Origin: Bog-473 sp963783965 | GTDB lineage: Bacteria; Actinomycetota; Acidimicrobiia; Acidimicrobiales; RAAP-2 | Direction: 5' to 3' | DNA: 64,000 bases | Assembly (NCBI GenBank): GCA_963783965.1 | Contig: CAWAPQ010000002.1 | Location: forward strand, 248,001 to 312,000 | Part shown: one piece after another, positions 1 through 8,348 of the stretch | Position numbering within the stretch: the stretch's first letter is position 1 | Layout of the letters: each line of letters opens with the position of its first letter | Notes under the pieces: model-generated | Told to the model about the DNA's origin: nothing | Seen by the model: only the letters and a program-made list of their open reading frames with translations | The model's database searches: none | Made by a program: the position numbers and the translations under genes

Positions 1-279
1 CCCGGGGAATTCGAGCGGCAGATGGAGTCGATGCAGGAGAAGTCGGACTCGGGCCGCGCCGATCGGAACCGGGCCCGGATTTGGGCGTCGAACTCGGCCG
101 AGGTCGAAATCGACCGGCAGGGGCGCATGCCGATTCCGGCCCATCTGCGGTCGTTCGCCCAACTCGAGGCCGAGGTGCTGGTGCACGGAGCCATCGACCG
201 GGTGGAGCTGTGGAATCCGGCCGCCTGGGCCGAGCGGGTGCTGCCCGAGGAGAGCTGGCTGCTGGACGACGAGGACTAG
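1..279 (+). CDS. mraZ: MraZ, C-terminal part (5' end outside window)
   Basis: The frame is open from base 1 and ends at 277-279, giving the last 92 residues of a protein that is usually about 140-150 aa. The readable part holds the second AbrB-like swapped-hairpin repeat: a stretch of the form 'aEVEIDRQGRMPIPAHLR' followed by 'vhGAIDRVELWNP', which is the hallmark of MraZ. MraZ is a DNA-binding regulator that in other bacteria binds repeats upstream of its own gene and controls the division cluster. Position directly before rsmH and ftsL is the canonical one. The true start lies upstream, so nothing can be said about its promoter. Confidence 0.9.
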   Translation, partial: PGEFERQMESMQEKSDSGRADRNRARIWASNSAEVEIDRQGRMPIPAHLRSFAQLEAEVLVHGAIDRVELWNPAAWAERVLPEESWLLDDED

Positions 280-334
280 CGACGACCACTAACGACCGTG
301 CAACGCATGCACCAGACGAAAGGACACGCCAAAG

Positions 335-364
335 GAACCTGAACCTGAACTTGAACCTGAACAC
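335..364 (+). repeat. Hexanucleotide tandem repeat (GAACCT-like, 5 units)
   Basis: Five consecutive six-base units read GAACCT, GAACCT, GAACTT, GAACCT, GAACAC in the mraZ-rsmH gap. The gap (280-500) is 221 bases, long for this normally compact cluster, and holds no other feature I can support. Confidence 0.7.
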
Positions 365-500
365 GACAACACGGACACGCAGGACGCACTGGACCATGTG
401 CAGCTCCTCGACCGGCGCGCTGGAAGGCCACTCCACCCACCTCCACGTTGGTCGTTCGGATCTCCACCTCCCACTCGACCCACCGGCCGAGGGGCTGCAG

Positions 501-1481
501 ATGGCCCATTCGTTCGAACACATTCCCGTGCTGCGCGACGAAGTGGTCTCGCTGTTCGCATCCGTACCTGCTGGGGTCGTCCTCGACGCCACCCTGGGAG
601 GCGGCGGGCACGCGGCCGCGCTCCTCGAGGCGTCCGCAGACCTCCGCATCGTCGGGTTGGACCGCGATCCCGCCGCCCTGCAGGCGGCGCGGGAGCGGCT
701 GTCCCCATTCGGGGACCGCGTCACGTTCATTGCAGCGCCGTTCTCCACGCTGGAGTCGGTTCTCTCCGATCCCGGGTTCGGGCCCCTTGCGGGCGTGCTA
801 CTCGACCTGGGCGTCAGCTCCCCTCAGCTCGACTGGTCCGAGCGGGGGTTCTCGTTCCGCGAGGACGGGCCGCTCGACATGCGGATGGATCCGACCAGCG
901 GCCCGACGGCCGCCGATCTGGTCAACACCCTTCCGGTGGAGGCCCTGGCGACGCTGTTCCGGGAGAACGGAGAGGGGAGGCTGTCCGGGCGCATCGCCCG
1001 GGCTGTCGTGCAAGCCCGGCCACTGACCTCCACGAGGCAGCTGGCCGAAGTCGTGGCGTCGGCCGTGCCGGCGCCGGCCCGTCGCAAGGGTCACCCGGCC
1101 CGGCGGGTGTTTCAGGCACTGCGCATTGAGGTGAATGACGAGCTGGGACAGCTCGCCCTTGCGTTGCCTGCCGCGCTGTCACACCTGGCCGTGGGCGGCG
1201 TGTGCGCGGTCATCAGCTACCACTCGGGCGAGGACCGGCTCACCAAGCAGATCTTCGCCGACGCCGCGTCGGGCGGCTGTGTCTGCCCCCCTGGGCTGCC
1301 CTGCGTCTGCGGGGCCGTCGTGCGCCACCAGCTCGTGTTCCGCGGTGCCAAGAAGCCGACGGCGGCGGAGGTCTCCGCCAACCCCCGCTCCGAGAGCGCT
1401 CGTCTGCGCGCCATCGTGCGGACAGAACCTCGCGACTTGGGCACCTCGGGCAATGCCGACCCCACGCACGGGGCGGCCTGA
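501..1481 (+). CDS. rsmH: 16S rRNA (cytosine(1402)-N(4))-methyltransferase RsmH
   Basis: A 326-aa SAM-dependent methyltransferase that modifies C1402 in the decoding centre of 16S rRNA. The N-terminus has the family signature 'HIPVLRDEV', followed by the SAM-binding loop 'DATLGGGGHA', 'GLDRDP', 'LDLGVSSPQLD', the 'ERGFSFR.dGPLDMRMD' block, 'HPARRVFQALRIEVNDEL' and near the end 'ISYHSGEDRLTK', all diagnostic of RsmH/MraW. The frame is open much further upstream, but ATG 501 gives the family N-terminus and is preceded by a purine-rich GAGGGG. Its TGA overlaps the ATG of ftsL by one base, so the two are probably translationally coupled. Confidence 0.96.
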   Translation: MAHSFEHIPVLRDEVVSLFASVPAGVVLDATLGGGGHAAALLEASADLRIVGLDRDPAALQAARERLSPFGDRVTFIAAPFSTLESVLSDPGFGPLAGVLLDLGVSSPQLDWSERGFSFREDGPLDMRMDPTSGPTAADLVNTLPVEALATLFRENGEGRLSGRIARAVVQARPLTSTRQLAEVVASAVPAPARRKGHPARRVFQALRIEVNDELGQLALALPAALSHLAVGGVCAVISYHSGEDRLTKQIFADAASGGCVCPPGLPCVCGAVVRHQLVFRGAKKPTAAEVSANPRSESARLRAIVRTEPRDLGTSGNADPTHGAA

Positions 1482-2128
1482 TGCCGCCACCGCCCGCGGC
1501 GACGGCGACGGCGACGCGCCGACACGCTGCCGCCACATCTTCTGCAGTGCCCCGTCGGGCGGGACGCGGCACAGAAGCTCCTTCCACCCGACGCATCCCG
1601 CTCCGGGTCGTCCCGACTCGCACGCGGCGCGGCATTCGAGGGGGCCGCGCCGCTGCGAGTCGGGGAAGGCTCCTCACCATCGTGTCCGTGGGCATGGTGG
1701 TGGCCGCCCTGCTGGCCGTCGTCGTCGGCCAGGCTTTCCTGGCCAACGGCCAGGTGCGGTTGGCTGCGCTGCAACATCAGCTCACGCTGGAGCAGAGCGC
1801 GCACCGCGCGTCCGAGCTGGCCGTGGCCAAGCTCGAGACACCGCCGCGGATCGTGGCCGACGCCACCAGCCAGCTCCACATGGTCGCCGCCGCCAGCGTC
1901 ATCGAGCTGCCGTACGTCTCCCTGTCCGTGCCCCTCCCCACCCCGAAGGTGACGCCCGCACCCGCTCCACCACCGCCGACAACCTCCTCGGCGGGTGCGG
2001 GCGCGCCGACGGGGAGTGGGGCGAGCAGTGGGAGCAGTACGAGTAGCTCCACCTCCAGCTCGGGTTCGAGCTCCAGCTCCAGCTCGGGTACGACCTCCGC
2101 CACAACGACACCAACGTCGACGCCGTGA
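1481..2128 (+). CDS. ftsL: FtsL-like septum formation initiator
   Basis: A 215-aa bitopic membrane protein. A basic Arg/Pro-rich cytoplasmic stretch (about residues 1-65) precedes one transmembrane helix ('LLTIVSVGMVVAALLAVVVG'), then a heptad-like segment ('ANGQVRLAALQHQLTLEQS') and a short conserved patch 'LETPPRIVADATSQLHM' typical of actinobacterial FtsL/septum-initiator proteins. FtsL is the scaffold that, with FtsQ and DivIC, recruits and activates FtsW-FtsI. The last 50 or so residues are Pro then nearly pure Ser/Thr/Gly, an unusual extracytoplasmic tail. The call rests on topology and on position between rsmH and ftsI, since sequence identity in this family is always low. The stop overlaps the ftsI GTG start. 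Confidence 0.8.
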   Translation: MPPPPAATATATRRHAAATSSAVPRRAGRGTEAPSTRRIPLRVVPTRTRRGIRGGRAAASRGRLLTIVSVGMVVAALLAVVVGQAFLANGQVRLAALQHQLTLEQSAHRASELAVAKLETPPRIVADATSQLHMVAAASVIELPYVSLSVPLPTPKVTPAPAPPPPTTSSAGAGAPTGSGASSGSSTSSSTSSSGSSSSSSSGTTSATTTPTSTP

Positions 2129-4200
2129 GCAACACGACCCGACACGAGCCTGACCGCGCGCGCGCTGGTTCAGGCCGCCCGAGCGGCTCCAAAACGGGGC
2201 GGAGCGGGCCCGGGACGGCGCGCCCGGTTCGATCGCCCCGCCCGGCCCCGCCGGGGCGACGCCCACCCGCCGTACCCCGCCGCCCGGCCGCCGCAGTGGC
2301 GGCACCGGCCACACGGCCGCGGCAACGTCCGCACCGCCCGCCGGCCAAGGTGTCCCGCCTGCCGCTCTCGCGCCAACGGCGGGGTTGGGAAAGCGGGACC
2401 TTCACGCGTCGGGTGCGGCTCGTGCGCATGGTCCTGCTGCTGGCCATGTTGCTGTTGGTGGCCCGGTTGATCGACGTCCAGGTTCTCCACGCCGGCGCCT
2501 ACCAGGCGGCGGCGCGCGGGGAATCCTCCATTCAGGTCTCGCTGGCCTCGTTGCGCGGTGGCATCTATGACCGCGACGGCGCGCCACTGGCACTCTCCGT
2601 CCCCACCGATGACGTCGTGGCCGACGACTTCCAGATCGCCCACCCGGTGCGGACGGCCATCGCGCTCTCGCCCATCATTCATGTTCCCGTCGCGACGCTG
2701 GCCGCCGAGTTGCACCGGAAGACGGGCTACGTCGTCCTGGCCCGCCAGCTCCCGCAGTCGACCGGGCAGACGATCTCCAACGACGCCTTCCCCGGCATCT
2801 CGCTCATCGACGACTCGAAGCGGGAGGTGCCCAACGGGAACCTCGCCTCGCCGGTGGTCGGGTTCACCAACGCCGCCGGTCACGGCGCGGCCGGACTCGA
2901 GTACGGGGACAACCGCCAGCTGGCCGGCGTCGACGGCAAGGAGACGATCATGGAGTCGCCCGCCGGCGTGGCCCTGCCCCAGTCCCCGGTGACCGACCAG
3001 GTGGCCTCGAGCCCGGGCACCGGAATGGAGCTGACGCTGGACTCGCAGCTCCAGTACGAGTCGGAGCAGGCTCTGGCCAAGGCGATCGAGTCATCCAACT
3101 CGACCAGTGGTACCGCCGTCGTGATGGACGTCAAGACCGGCCAGATCCTCTCCATGGCCAACCTCGCCGCCACCCACCCGGCCGCGCTCGGCGCGGCGCC
3201 CGCCTCCGCACCGTCGGATCCCAACGGCGTCGTGCCGATCGGGCCGCACGACGCCGTCGACGAAGCGCAGAGCAACCTGGCGGTGACACAGCTCTACGAG
3301 CCGGGCTCGGTCTTCAAGTTGGTGACCTTCTCGGCCGCTCTGCAGGACGGCCTGATCAACCCCAACTCCCAGTTCACCGTGCCCGACCACATCAGCCTCG
3401 ACGGCTCGACCTTCCACGATGCCGAGCCCCACCCCACCGAGCAGCTCACCGCCACGCAGATTCTGGCCCAGTCGTCCAACATCGGAACGGGACTGATCGC
3501 CCAGGGAGTGGGGGAGCAGCGCCTCCTCAGCCAGGTGAAGGCTCTCGGCTTCGGCCAGTCGACGGGTCTCGATTTCCCGGGCGAGTCGCCCGGGTTGCTC
3601 GCCACCGCCGCGCAATGGGAGCCGACGGACTACGTATCGCTCCCCATCGGCCAGGTCGACGCCGTCAGCGCCCTGCAGGTGCTCGACGCCTACAACACCG
3701 TGGCCAACGGCGGCACCTACGTGGCGCCGAAGCTGGTCCAGGCCACGGTCAGCCCGTCGGGGGCCCTCACCAAAACGGCCCCCTCCGCCACCCACCAGGT
3801 CTTCAAGCCGTCCGTCGACTCCGAGCTCACCACAATGCTGGAGCAGGTCGTCAACCAGGGCACCGGTACCAGTGCCGCGGTGCCGGGGTACACGGTCGCC
3901 GGCAAGACCGGCACCGCGCAGATCCCGACCGCCGGCCACGACTCCTACGTTCCCGGCGCCTACATGGCGTCCTTCGTGGGCTTCGCCCCCGCCGCCAACC
4001 CCACGCTCTCCATGATTGTGGTCCTCGACCGGCCGACGCCGATCTTCGGCGGCACGGTGGCCGCGCCGGTGTTCTCGCAGATCATGAGCTACGCGCTGCA
4101 CCGCTACGACATCCCCACCACCCCGGGCGCCCAGGCGCCCGCCAGCACGCCGGGCACCACGCCGACGTCGACCTCGGACCAGGCCCAGGACATCACGTGA
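2125..4200 (+). CDS. ftsI: Penicillin-binding protein 2/3, septal transpeptidase FtsI
   Basis: A 691-aa class B penicillin-binding protein that cross-links septal peptidoglycan with FtsW. About 95 cytoplasmic, Pro/Arg-rich residues precede one membrane helix ('RMVLLLAMLLLVARLIDVQV'), then the dimerisation domain ('LASLRGGIYDRDGAPLA') and the transpeptidase domain. All three catalytic motifs are present: S395 in 'GSVFK' (SxxK), 'SSN' at about 450-452, and 'KTGT' at about 594-597. No PASTA repeats follow; the protein ends in a Thr/Ser/Pro tail. The GTG start at 2125 overlaps the ftsL stop (GTGA). Confidence 0.95.
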   Translation: MSNTTRHEPDRARAGSGRPSGSKTGRSGPGTARPVRSPRPAPPGRRPPAVPRRPAAAVAAPATRPRQRPHRPPAKVSRLPLSRQRRGWESGTFTRRVRLVRMVLLLAMLLLVARLIDVQVLHAGAYQAAARGESSIQVSLASLRGGIYDRDGAPLALSVPTDDVVADDFQIAHPVRTAIALSPIIHVPVATLAAELHRKTGYVVLARQLPQSTGQTISNDAFPGISLIDDSKREVPNGNLASPVVGFTNAAGHGAAGLEYGDNRQLAGVDGKETIMESPAGVALPQSPVTDQVASSPGTGMELTLDSQLQYESEQALAKAIESSNSTSGTAVVMDVKTGQILSMANLAATHPAALGAAPASAPSDPNGVVPIGPHDAVDEAQSNLAVTQLYEPGSVFKLVTFSAALQDGLINPNSQFTVPDHISLDGSTFHDAEPHPTEQLTATQILAQSSNIGTGLIAQGVGEQRLLSQVKALGFGQSTGLDFPGESPGLLATAAQWEPTDYVSLPIGQVDAVSALQVLDAYNTVANGGTYVAPKLVQATVSPSGALTKTAPSATHQVFKPSVDSELTTMLEQVVNQGTGTSAAVPGYTVAGKTGTAQIPTAGHDSYVPGAYMASFVGFAPAANPTLSMIVVLDRPTPIFGGTVAAPVFSQIMSYALHRYDIPTTPGAQAPASTPGTTPTSTSDQAQDIT

Positions 4201-4270
4201 CCCTGGCCTTCACACCTGTTGCAGTCGTCTCGCAGGGGTGTCCGGGGCATGCAACGCTGTCGGTTCGACC

Positions 4271-5863
4271 ATGTCACGTGTGCCCATGAACCTCCTCTTC
4301 GACGACATTGAGGTGATCGAGTCCGTCGGCGACCCCTCCTCGGTCGAGGTCAGCGGTATCTCGCACGACAGCCGCCGGGTCGTCCCGGGCGACCTCTTCT
4401 TCTGCGTGCCCGGACGCATCAGCGACGGGCACGTGCACGCGGCGGAGGCCGTGGACCGCGGTGCCATCGGTCTTCTCTGCGAGCACTTCATTCCCGAGCT
4501 CATTGAGCAGGACGTGGTGCAGACCCGGATCGCACCGGGCACCATGCGCCCCGTGATGGCGCGGCTGGCGGCTTCGTTCTACGGCTACCCGGCGCGCGAC
4601 CTGTTGATGATCGGTGTGACGGGCACCAACGGCAAGACGACCGTGACCCAGTTGCTGGGCGATCTTCTCAGCGCGGCCGGACGGCCCACCAACGTCATGG
4701 GGACGCTGTCGGGGACGCGCACGACGCCCGAGGCCACCGAGGTGCAGCGGATTCTGGCCGGAGTGCGCGACCGTCAGAAGTCCGATGGACAGCGTCACGC
4801 CGTGGCGATGGAGGTGTCGAGCCACGCGCTCGTCCAGTCGCGCGTCGAGGGGATCCACTTCGATGTGGCGGTCTTCACCAATCTGAGTCACGACCATCTC
4901 GACTACCACAAGACGATGGAGCAGTACTTCGAGGCGAAGGCGATGCTCTTCACCCCGAGCCGCGCGCTGCGCGGCGTCGTGCAGGCCGACGACCCGTGGG
5001 GGCGGCGGCTCCTGGAGCAGGCCCGCATCCCGACGGTCGCCGTGCACCACGCCGATGCCACCGACGTGGTGCTGCGGCCCGGCTCCTCCGCGTTCACCTG
5101 GCGCGGGCAGCGGATCACCACGCCGCTGACGGGGGCGATCAACGTCGACAACGCACTACTGGCGGCCGAGGCCGCGTTGGCGCTCGAGGAGCTGGATCTC
5201 GGACCGGAGGAGATCGCGCGGGCCATGGCCCACTTGGCCCCTGTCCCGGGCCGGCTCCAGGTCATTGCCGCGCCGGGCGGCCGAGGGGGTGGGGACGCGT
5301 CCCCGGCCGCGGCTCCCGCAGCCGGCTCACCCACCCACGACAGCCCATCCTTCACGGTGCTGGTCGACTACGCGCACACGCCGGCCGGCCTGGAGGTGGT
5401 GCTGGGTGAGGCACGGGGCCTGGCGCCGTCGGGCCGGGTGCTCTGCCTCTTCGGCTGCGGCGGGAACCGCGACCGGGCAAAGCGACCCCTGATGGGCGCG
5501 GCAGCGGCGCAGCTGAGCGACCTGGCCGTCGTCACGTCCGACAACCCGCGCGACGAGGACCCGCTCGCCATCATCGACGAGGTGCTGACCGGGATCCCCG
5601 GCGGGCGGGCCAACCCGCGGGTCGTGGTCGAGCCCGACAGAGGCGTGGCGATCCGCCTGGTGCTCGACGCGGCTCGCCCGGGCGACATTGTGGTCATCGC
5701 CGGCAAGGGCCACGAGACCTACCAGGAGATCGGCGGGCAGCGCCTTCCCTTCGACGATGCCGTCGAAGCACGCCGGGCACTCTCGGCCCGCTTCGGGTCG
5801 GACCCGCGCACGTGGGCGCCGCCGGCGGGAGCGACCCCGGTCGTCTCCCTGCCGGAGGGCTGA
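4271..5863 (+). CDS. murE: UDP-MurNAc-tripeptide ligase MurE
   Basis: Mur ligase of about 530 aa that adds the third residue to UDP-MurNAc-L-Ala-D-Glu in the cytoplasm. The N-terminal domain has 'GISHDSRRVVPGDLFFCVPG'; the ATP-binding loop is 'GVTGTNGKTTV'; 'MEVSSHAL', 'TNLSHDHLDYH' and 'GCGGNRDRAKRPLMG' follow. The substrate motif is DNPR ('TSDNPRDED'), the form linked to meso-diaminopimelate, so the wall is probably A1gamma. A Gly/Ala/Pro-rich insertion sits just before 'VDYAHTPAGLE'. Start is uncertain: GTG 4238, ATG 4271 and ATG 4286 are in frame and none has a strong ribosome site. The next gene is mraY, not murF. Confidence 0.94.
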   Translation: MSRVPMNLLFDDIEVIESVGDPSSVEVSGISHDSRRVVPGDLFFCVPGRISDGHVHAAEAVDRGAIGLLCEHFIPELIEQDVVQTRIAPGTMRPVMARLAASFYGYPARDLLMIGVTGTNGKTTVTQLLGDLLSAAGRPTNVMGTLSGTRTTPEATEVQRILAGVRDRQKSDGQRHAVAMEVSSHALVQSRVEGIHFDVAVFTNLSHDHLDYHKTMEQYFEAKAMLFTPSRALRGVVQADDPWGRRLLEQARIPTVAVHHADATDVVLRPGSSAFTWRGQRITTPLTGAINVDNALLAAEAALALEELDLGPEEIARAMAHLAPVPGRLQVIAAPGGRGGGDASPAAAPAAGSPTHDSPSFTVLVDYAHTPAGLEVVLGEARGLAPSGRVLCLFGCGGNRDRAKRPLMGAAAAQLSDLAVVTSDNPRDEDPLAIIDEVLTGIPGGRANPRVVVEPDRGVAIRLVLDAARPGDIVVIAGKGHETYQEIGGQRLPFDDAVEARRALSARFGSDPRTWAPPAGATPVVSLPEG

Positions 5864-5869
5864 CGGCCT

Positions 5870-6910
5870 GTGCTCGGCCTCCTCGTCTCGGGAAGCGTCG
5901 CTCTGTGGGTCGCCATCCTCTTCACCCCCTTCCTGATCCGCTACTTCCGCGCCCGCGAACTGGGTCAGCACATAAGGGAGGACGGGCCGGCCTCCCACTC
6001 AGCCAAGGCCGGGACGCCGACCATGGGCGGCATCGCCATTGTCGCCGCCACGGTCTTCGGGTACGCCATCGGCCACATCGGCACCGAGATCCGCTTCTCG
6101 CGCACCGGGTACCTCGCCGTCGGGGCCGTCGTGGCCTTCGGCCTCATCGGCTACCTCGACGACTACATCAAGGTGCACCACAAGCGGAGCCTCGGGCTGA
6201 ACAAGCGCGGCAAGTCGGCCGCCCAGCTGGTGTGCGCGCTCGTCTTTGCCGAGTTGGCCGTGCACTGGGCCCACACGTCGACGGCGCTCTCGTTCACGCG
6301 GGCCGACGCCATCGGCATCAACCTCGGCCCGTACCTGTGGGTCCTCTTCGCCGTGCTCGTCATGGTCGGCTCGTCCAACGCAGTGAACATCACCGACGGC
6401 GTGGACGGTCTGGCCGCCGGCGCCGGCACCTTCTGCTTCGCCGTGCTCTCCATCATGGGCTACTGGGTGTTCCGGCACTACATGATCTACCACGTGCTCC
6501 CGGCCTCGGCCATCGACCTCTCGCTGGTCGCGGTGGCGTTGGCGGGCGCCTGCATCGGCTTCCTCTGGTGGAACGCGGCGCCGGCCAAAATCATCATGGG
6601 CGACACCGGGTCGTTGGCGATCGGCGCCGGCCTGGCCGCGCTGTGCCTCCTTCTCAATCTCGATCTCCTGCTGCTGGTCATCGGCGGGCTCTTCGTCATG
6701 GAGACCGTCTCGGTGATCCTGCAGATCATCAGCTTCCGCGTCTTCCACCGGCGCATCTTCCGGATGGCCCCGATTCACCACCACTTCGAGCTCGGGGGCT
6801 GGCCCGAGACCACCGTGATCGTCCGCTTCTGGATCCTCGGCGGCCTCTTTTGCGCGTTGGGCCTCGGTATCTTCTACGGGGATTTCCTGACGGTGGCGAA
6901 GTTCACGTGA
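5870..6910 (+). CDS. mraY: Phospho-N-acetylmuramoyl-pentapeptide-transferase MraY
   Basis: A 346-aa polytopic membrane enzyme that transfers phospho-MurNAc-pentapeptide to undecaprenyl phosphate to form lipid I. Family motifs are all visible: 'KAGTPTMGGIAI', 'LDDYIKVHHKRSLGLNKRGK', 'NITDGVDGLAAG', 'WWNAAPAKIIMGDTGSLA' and the basic loop 'FRMAPIHHHFELGGW'. About ten hydrophobic segments are spread along the chain. GTG 5870 lies six bases after the murE stop. Its TGA overlaps a GTG that opens a 50-codon frame before ftsW. Confidence 0.96.
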   Translation: MLGLLVSGSVALWVAILFTPFLIRYFRARELGQHIREDGPASHSAKAGTPTMGGIAIVAATVFGYAIGHIGTEIRFSRTGYLAVGAVVAFGLIGYLDDYIKVHHKRSLGLNKRGKSAAQLVCALVFAELAVHWAHTSTALSFTRADAIGINLGPYLWVLFAVLVMVGSSNAVNITDGVDGLAAGAGTFCFAVLSIMGYWVFRHYMIYHVLPASAIDLSLVAVALAGACIGFLWWNAAPAKIIMGDTGSLAIGAGLAALCLLLNLDLLLLVIGGLFVMETVSVILQIISFRVFHRRIFRMAPIHHHFELGGWPETTVIVRFWILGGLFCALGLGIFYGDFLTVAKFT

Positions 6911-7059
6911 CCGTCCCGCGCGTCGGCGCACCGGTCGTGGGACGGGCTGGGGCCGCGGTCCGCCACTTCGGTCCCGGGGTGGGGGAGACTGCAGGTATGC
7001 ATCGGGTGTCGGACCGGGCTGAGGGGCGCGCCCGCGCCCAGAGGGAGCGGGCATCGTGA
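6907..7059 (+). CDS. Possible small ORF in the slot normally held by murD
   Basis: A 50-codon frame that starts at a GTG overlapping the mraY stop (GTGA) and stops in a TGA overlapping the ftsW GTG (again GTGA). This double coupling is the same arrangement used by undoubted genes in this operon. The peptide is Arg/Gly/Ala/Val-rich, starts 'VTVPRVGAPVVGRAG' and resembles nothing I recognise. murD normally lies here; a few N-terminal residues could be likened to a Rossmann start but the similarity is too weak to call it a remnant. It may simply be a translated spacer. Confidence 0.35.
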   Translation: MTVPRVGAPVVGRAGAAVRHFGPGVGETAGMHRVSDRAEGRARAQRERAS

Positions 7060-8348
7060 CGTCGACGCGCAGCATCGCCCCGCCCCAGCGGCACACGTCG
7101 CCCCGCCCGCGCCGCACCACCAGGGCGACGACCGTCGCCCCCCGCTCCTCGGCACACCGAGGCGCCGCAGGTGGCCTCGGTGTCCGCATCGGCAGCCACC
7201 GGCTCTCGGTCTCGACGCTGCTGCTCCTCGATGTGGTCCTGCTCTGCCTCATCGGGCTCGTCATGGTGGGCTCGGCGTCGTCGGTCATCTCGATCGCCAC
7301 GTACGGCTCGCCCTGGGCCATCCTCATCAGGGAGGCCATGTGGATGGCGATCGGCGCCGTGGCGCTGTGGCTGGCGGTCCGCTTCGACTACCGCAAGCTC
7401 CGTCGGTTCAGTCCCCTCATCATGCTGGTGACGATCGGGCTGCTCTTCGTCGTGCTGGTCCCGGGCCTGGGCGTCCACGCCATGGGCTCGAGCCGCTGGG
7501 TCGGCTTCGGGCAATTCCGGCTGCAACCGTCCGAGTTGATGAAGCTGGCCCTCACCCTGTTCGCCGCCGACTTCATCACGCGCCGCCTCGACGAGGACGC
7601 CGCCGACCGCCGCATCATCGGCCCCTTGCTCATCGTCACGGGCTTCGCCTGCGTGCTCATCCTGGCCCAGCCGGACATGGGCACGGCCATGGTCCTGGGC
7701 TTCATCGCGCTCGCCCTCCTGTTCGTGTCCGGCGTGCGTCTGGGGCCGGTCATGAAGGTGATGGCCGCGCTCGTCGGGCTCGCCCTCATTGTCGCCGTGG
7801 CCTCGCCCTACCGTCGCGCCCGGCTGCTGTCGTTCATGGACCCCTCCGCCCACAGCTCGGGGTCCGGCTACCAGGTCATGCAGTCGCTCATCGGGCTGGG
7901 GTCGGGCCACTTCGTCGGTTCCGGCCTGGGTGGCGGGCAGGCGCAGTGGGGCTTCCTCCCGAACGCGCACACCGACTTCATCTTCTCGGTCATCGGCGAG
8001 GAGCTCGGGATCGTCGGCGCACTGCTGGTGCTCGCCCTCCTGGGCGCCTTCATGTGGCTGGGCATCCGGGCCGCGGTGCAGTCGGCCGACCGCTTCGGCG
8101 CCCTGGTCTCCCTGGGCCTGGTGGCCTGGGTCGGGGCGGAGACGCTCATCAACGTGGGTGCGGTGGTGGGCGTGCTGCCCGTCACCGGCATTCCGCTTCC
8201 GTTCATCTCCTTCGGAGGCTCGTCACTGGTGATCACCATGGCGGCGGCCGGCATCCTGATCAACGTCGCCCGGCAGGGCGAGGCGCCGAGTGCATTGCGG
8301 GTGGCCGGGTCGGGCCGCCGGACCGCCGGCGCGGCCCGAGGTCGGTGA
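7056..8348 (+). CDS. ftsW: SEDS glycosyltransferase FtsW
   Basis: A 430-aa SEDS-family membrane protein that polymerises lipid II at the septum with FtsI. A basic 45-residue N-terminal tail precedes about ten transmembrane segments. Signature pieces include 'GLGVHAMGSSRWVGFGQFRLQPSELMK' (here quoted only as a region at about residues 138-164), 'AQPDMGTAM', 'GFLPNAHTDFIFSVIGEELG' and the C-terminal 'GIPLPFISFGGSSL'. Wording HTDFIFSVIGEE places it in the FtsW/RodA family; its operon identifies it as FtsW. GTG 7056 has a GAGGGAGCGGG ribosome site. The stop overlaps the murG GTG. Confidence 0.94.
   Translation: MTSTRSIAPPQRHTSPRPRRTTRATTVAPRSSAHRGAAGGLGVRIGSHRLSVSTLLLLDVVLLCLIGLVMVGSASSVISIATYGSPWAILIREAMWMAIGAVALWLAVRFDYRKLRRFSPLIMLVTIGLLFVVLVPGLGVHAMGSSRWVGFGQFRLQPSELMKLALTLFAADFITRRLDEDAADRRIIGPLLIVTGFACVLILAQPDMGTAMVLGFIALALLFVSGVRLGPVMKVMAALVGLALIVAVASPYRRARLLSFMDPSAHSSGSGYQVMQSLIGLGSGHFVGSGLGGGQAQWGFLPNAHTDFIFSVIGEELGIVGALLVLALLGAFMWLGIRAAVQSADRFGALVSLGLVAWVGAETLINVGAVVGVLPVTGIPLPFISFGGSSLVITMAAAGILINVARQGEAPSALRVAGSGRRTAGAARGR

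Noticed and set aside
1..15. CCCGGGGAATTC at the very start looks like a cloning polylinker
   Set aside because: It reads in frame as PGEFERQ, which fits the middle of MraZ, so it is genomic.
6907..7059. Remnant of murD
   Set aside because: Similarity to a MurD N-terminus is limited to a few common residues and cannot be defended.
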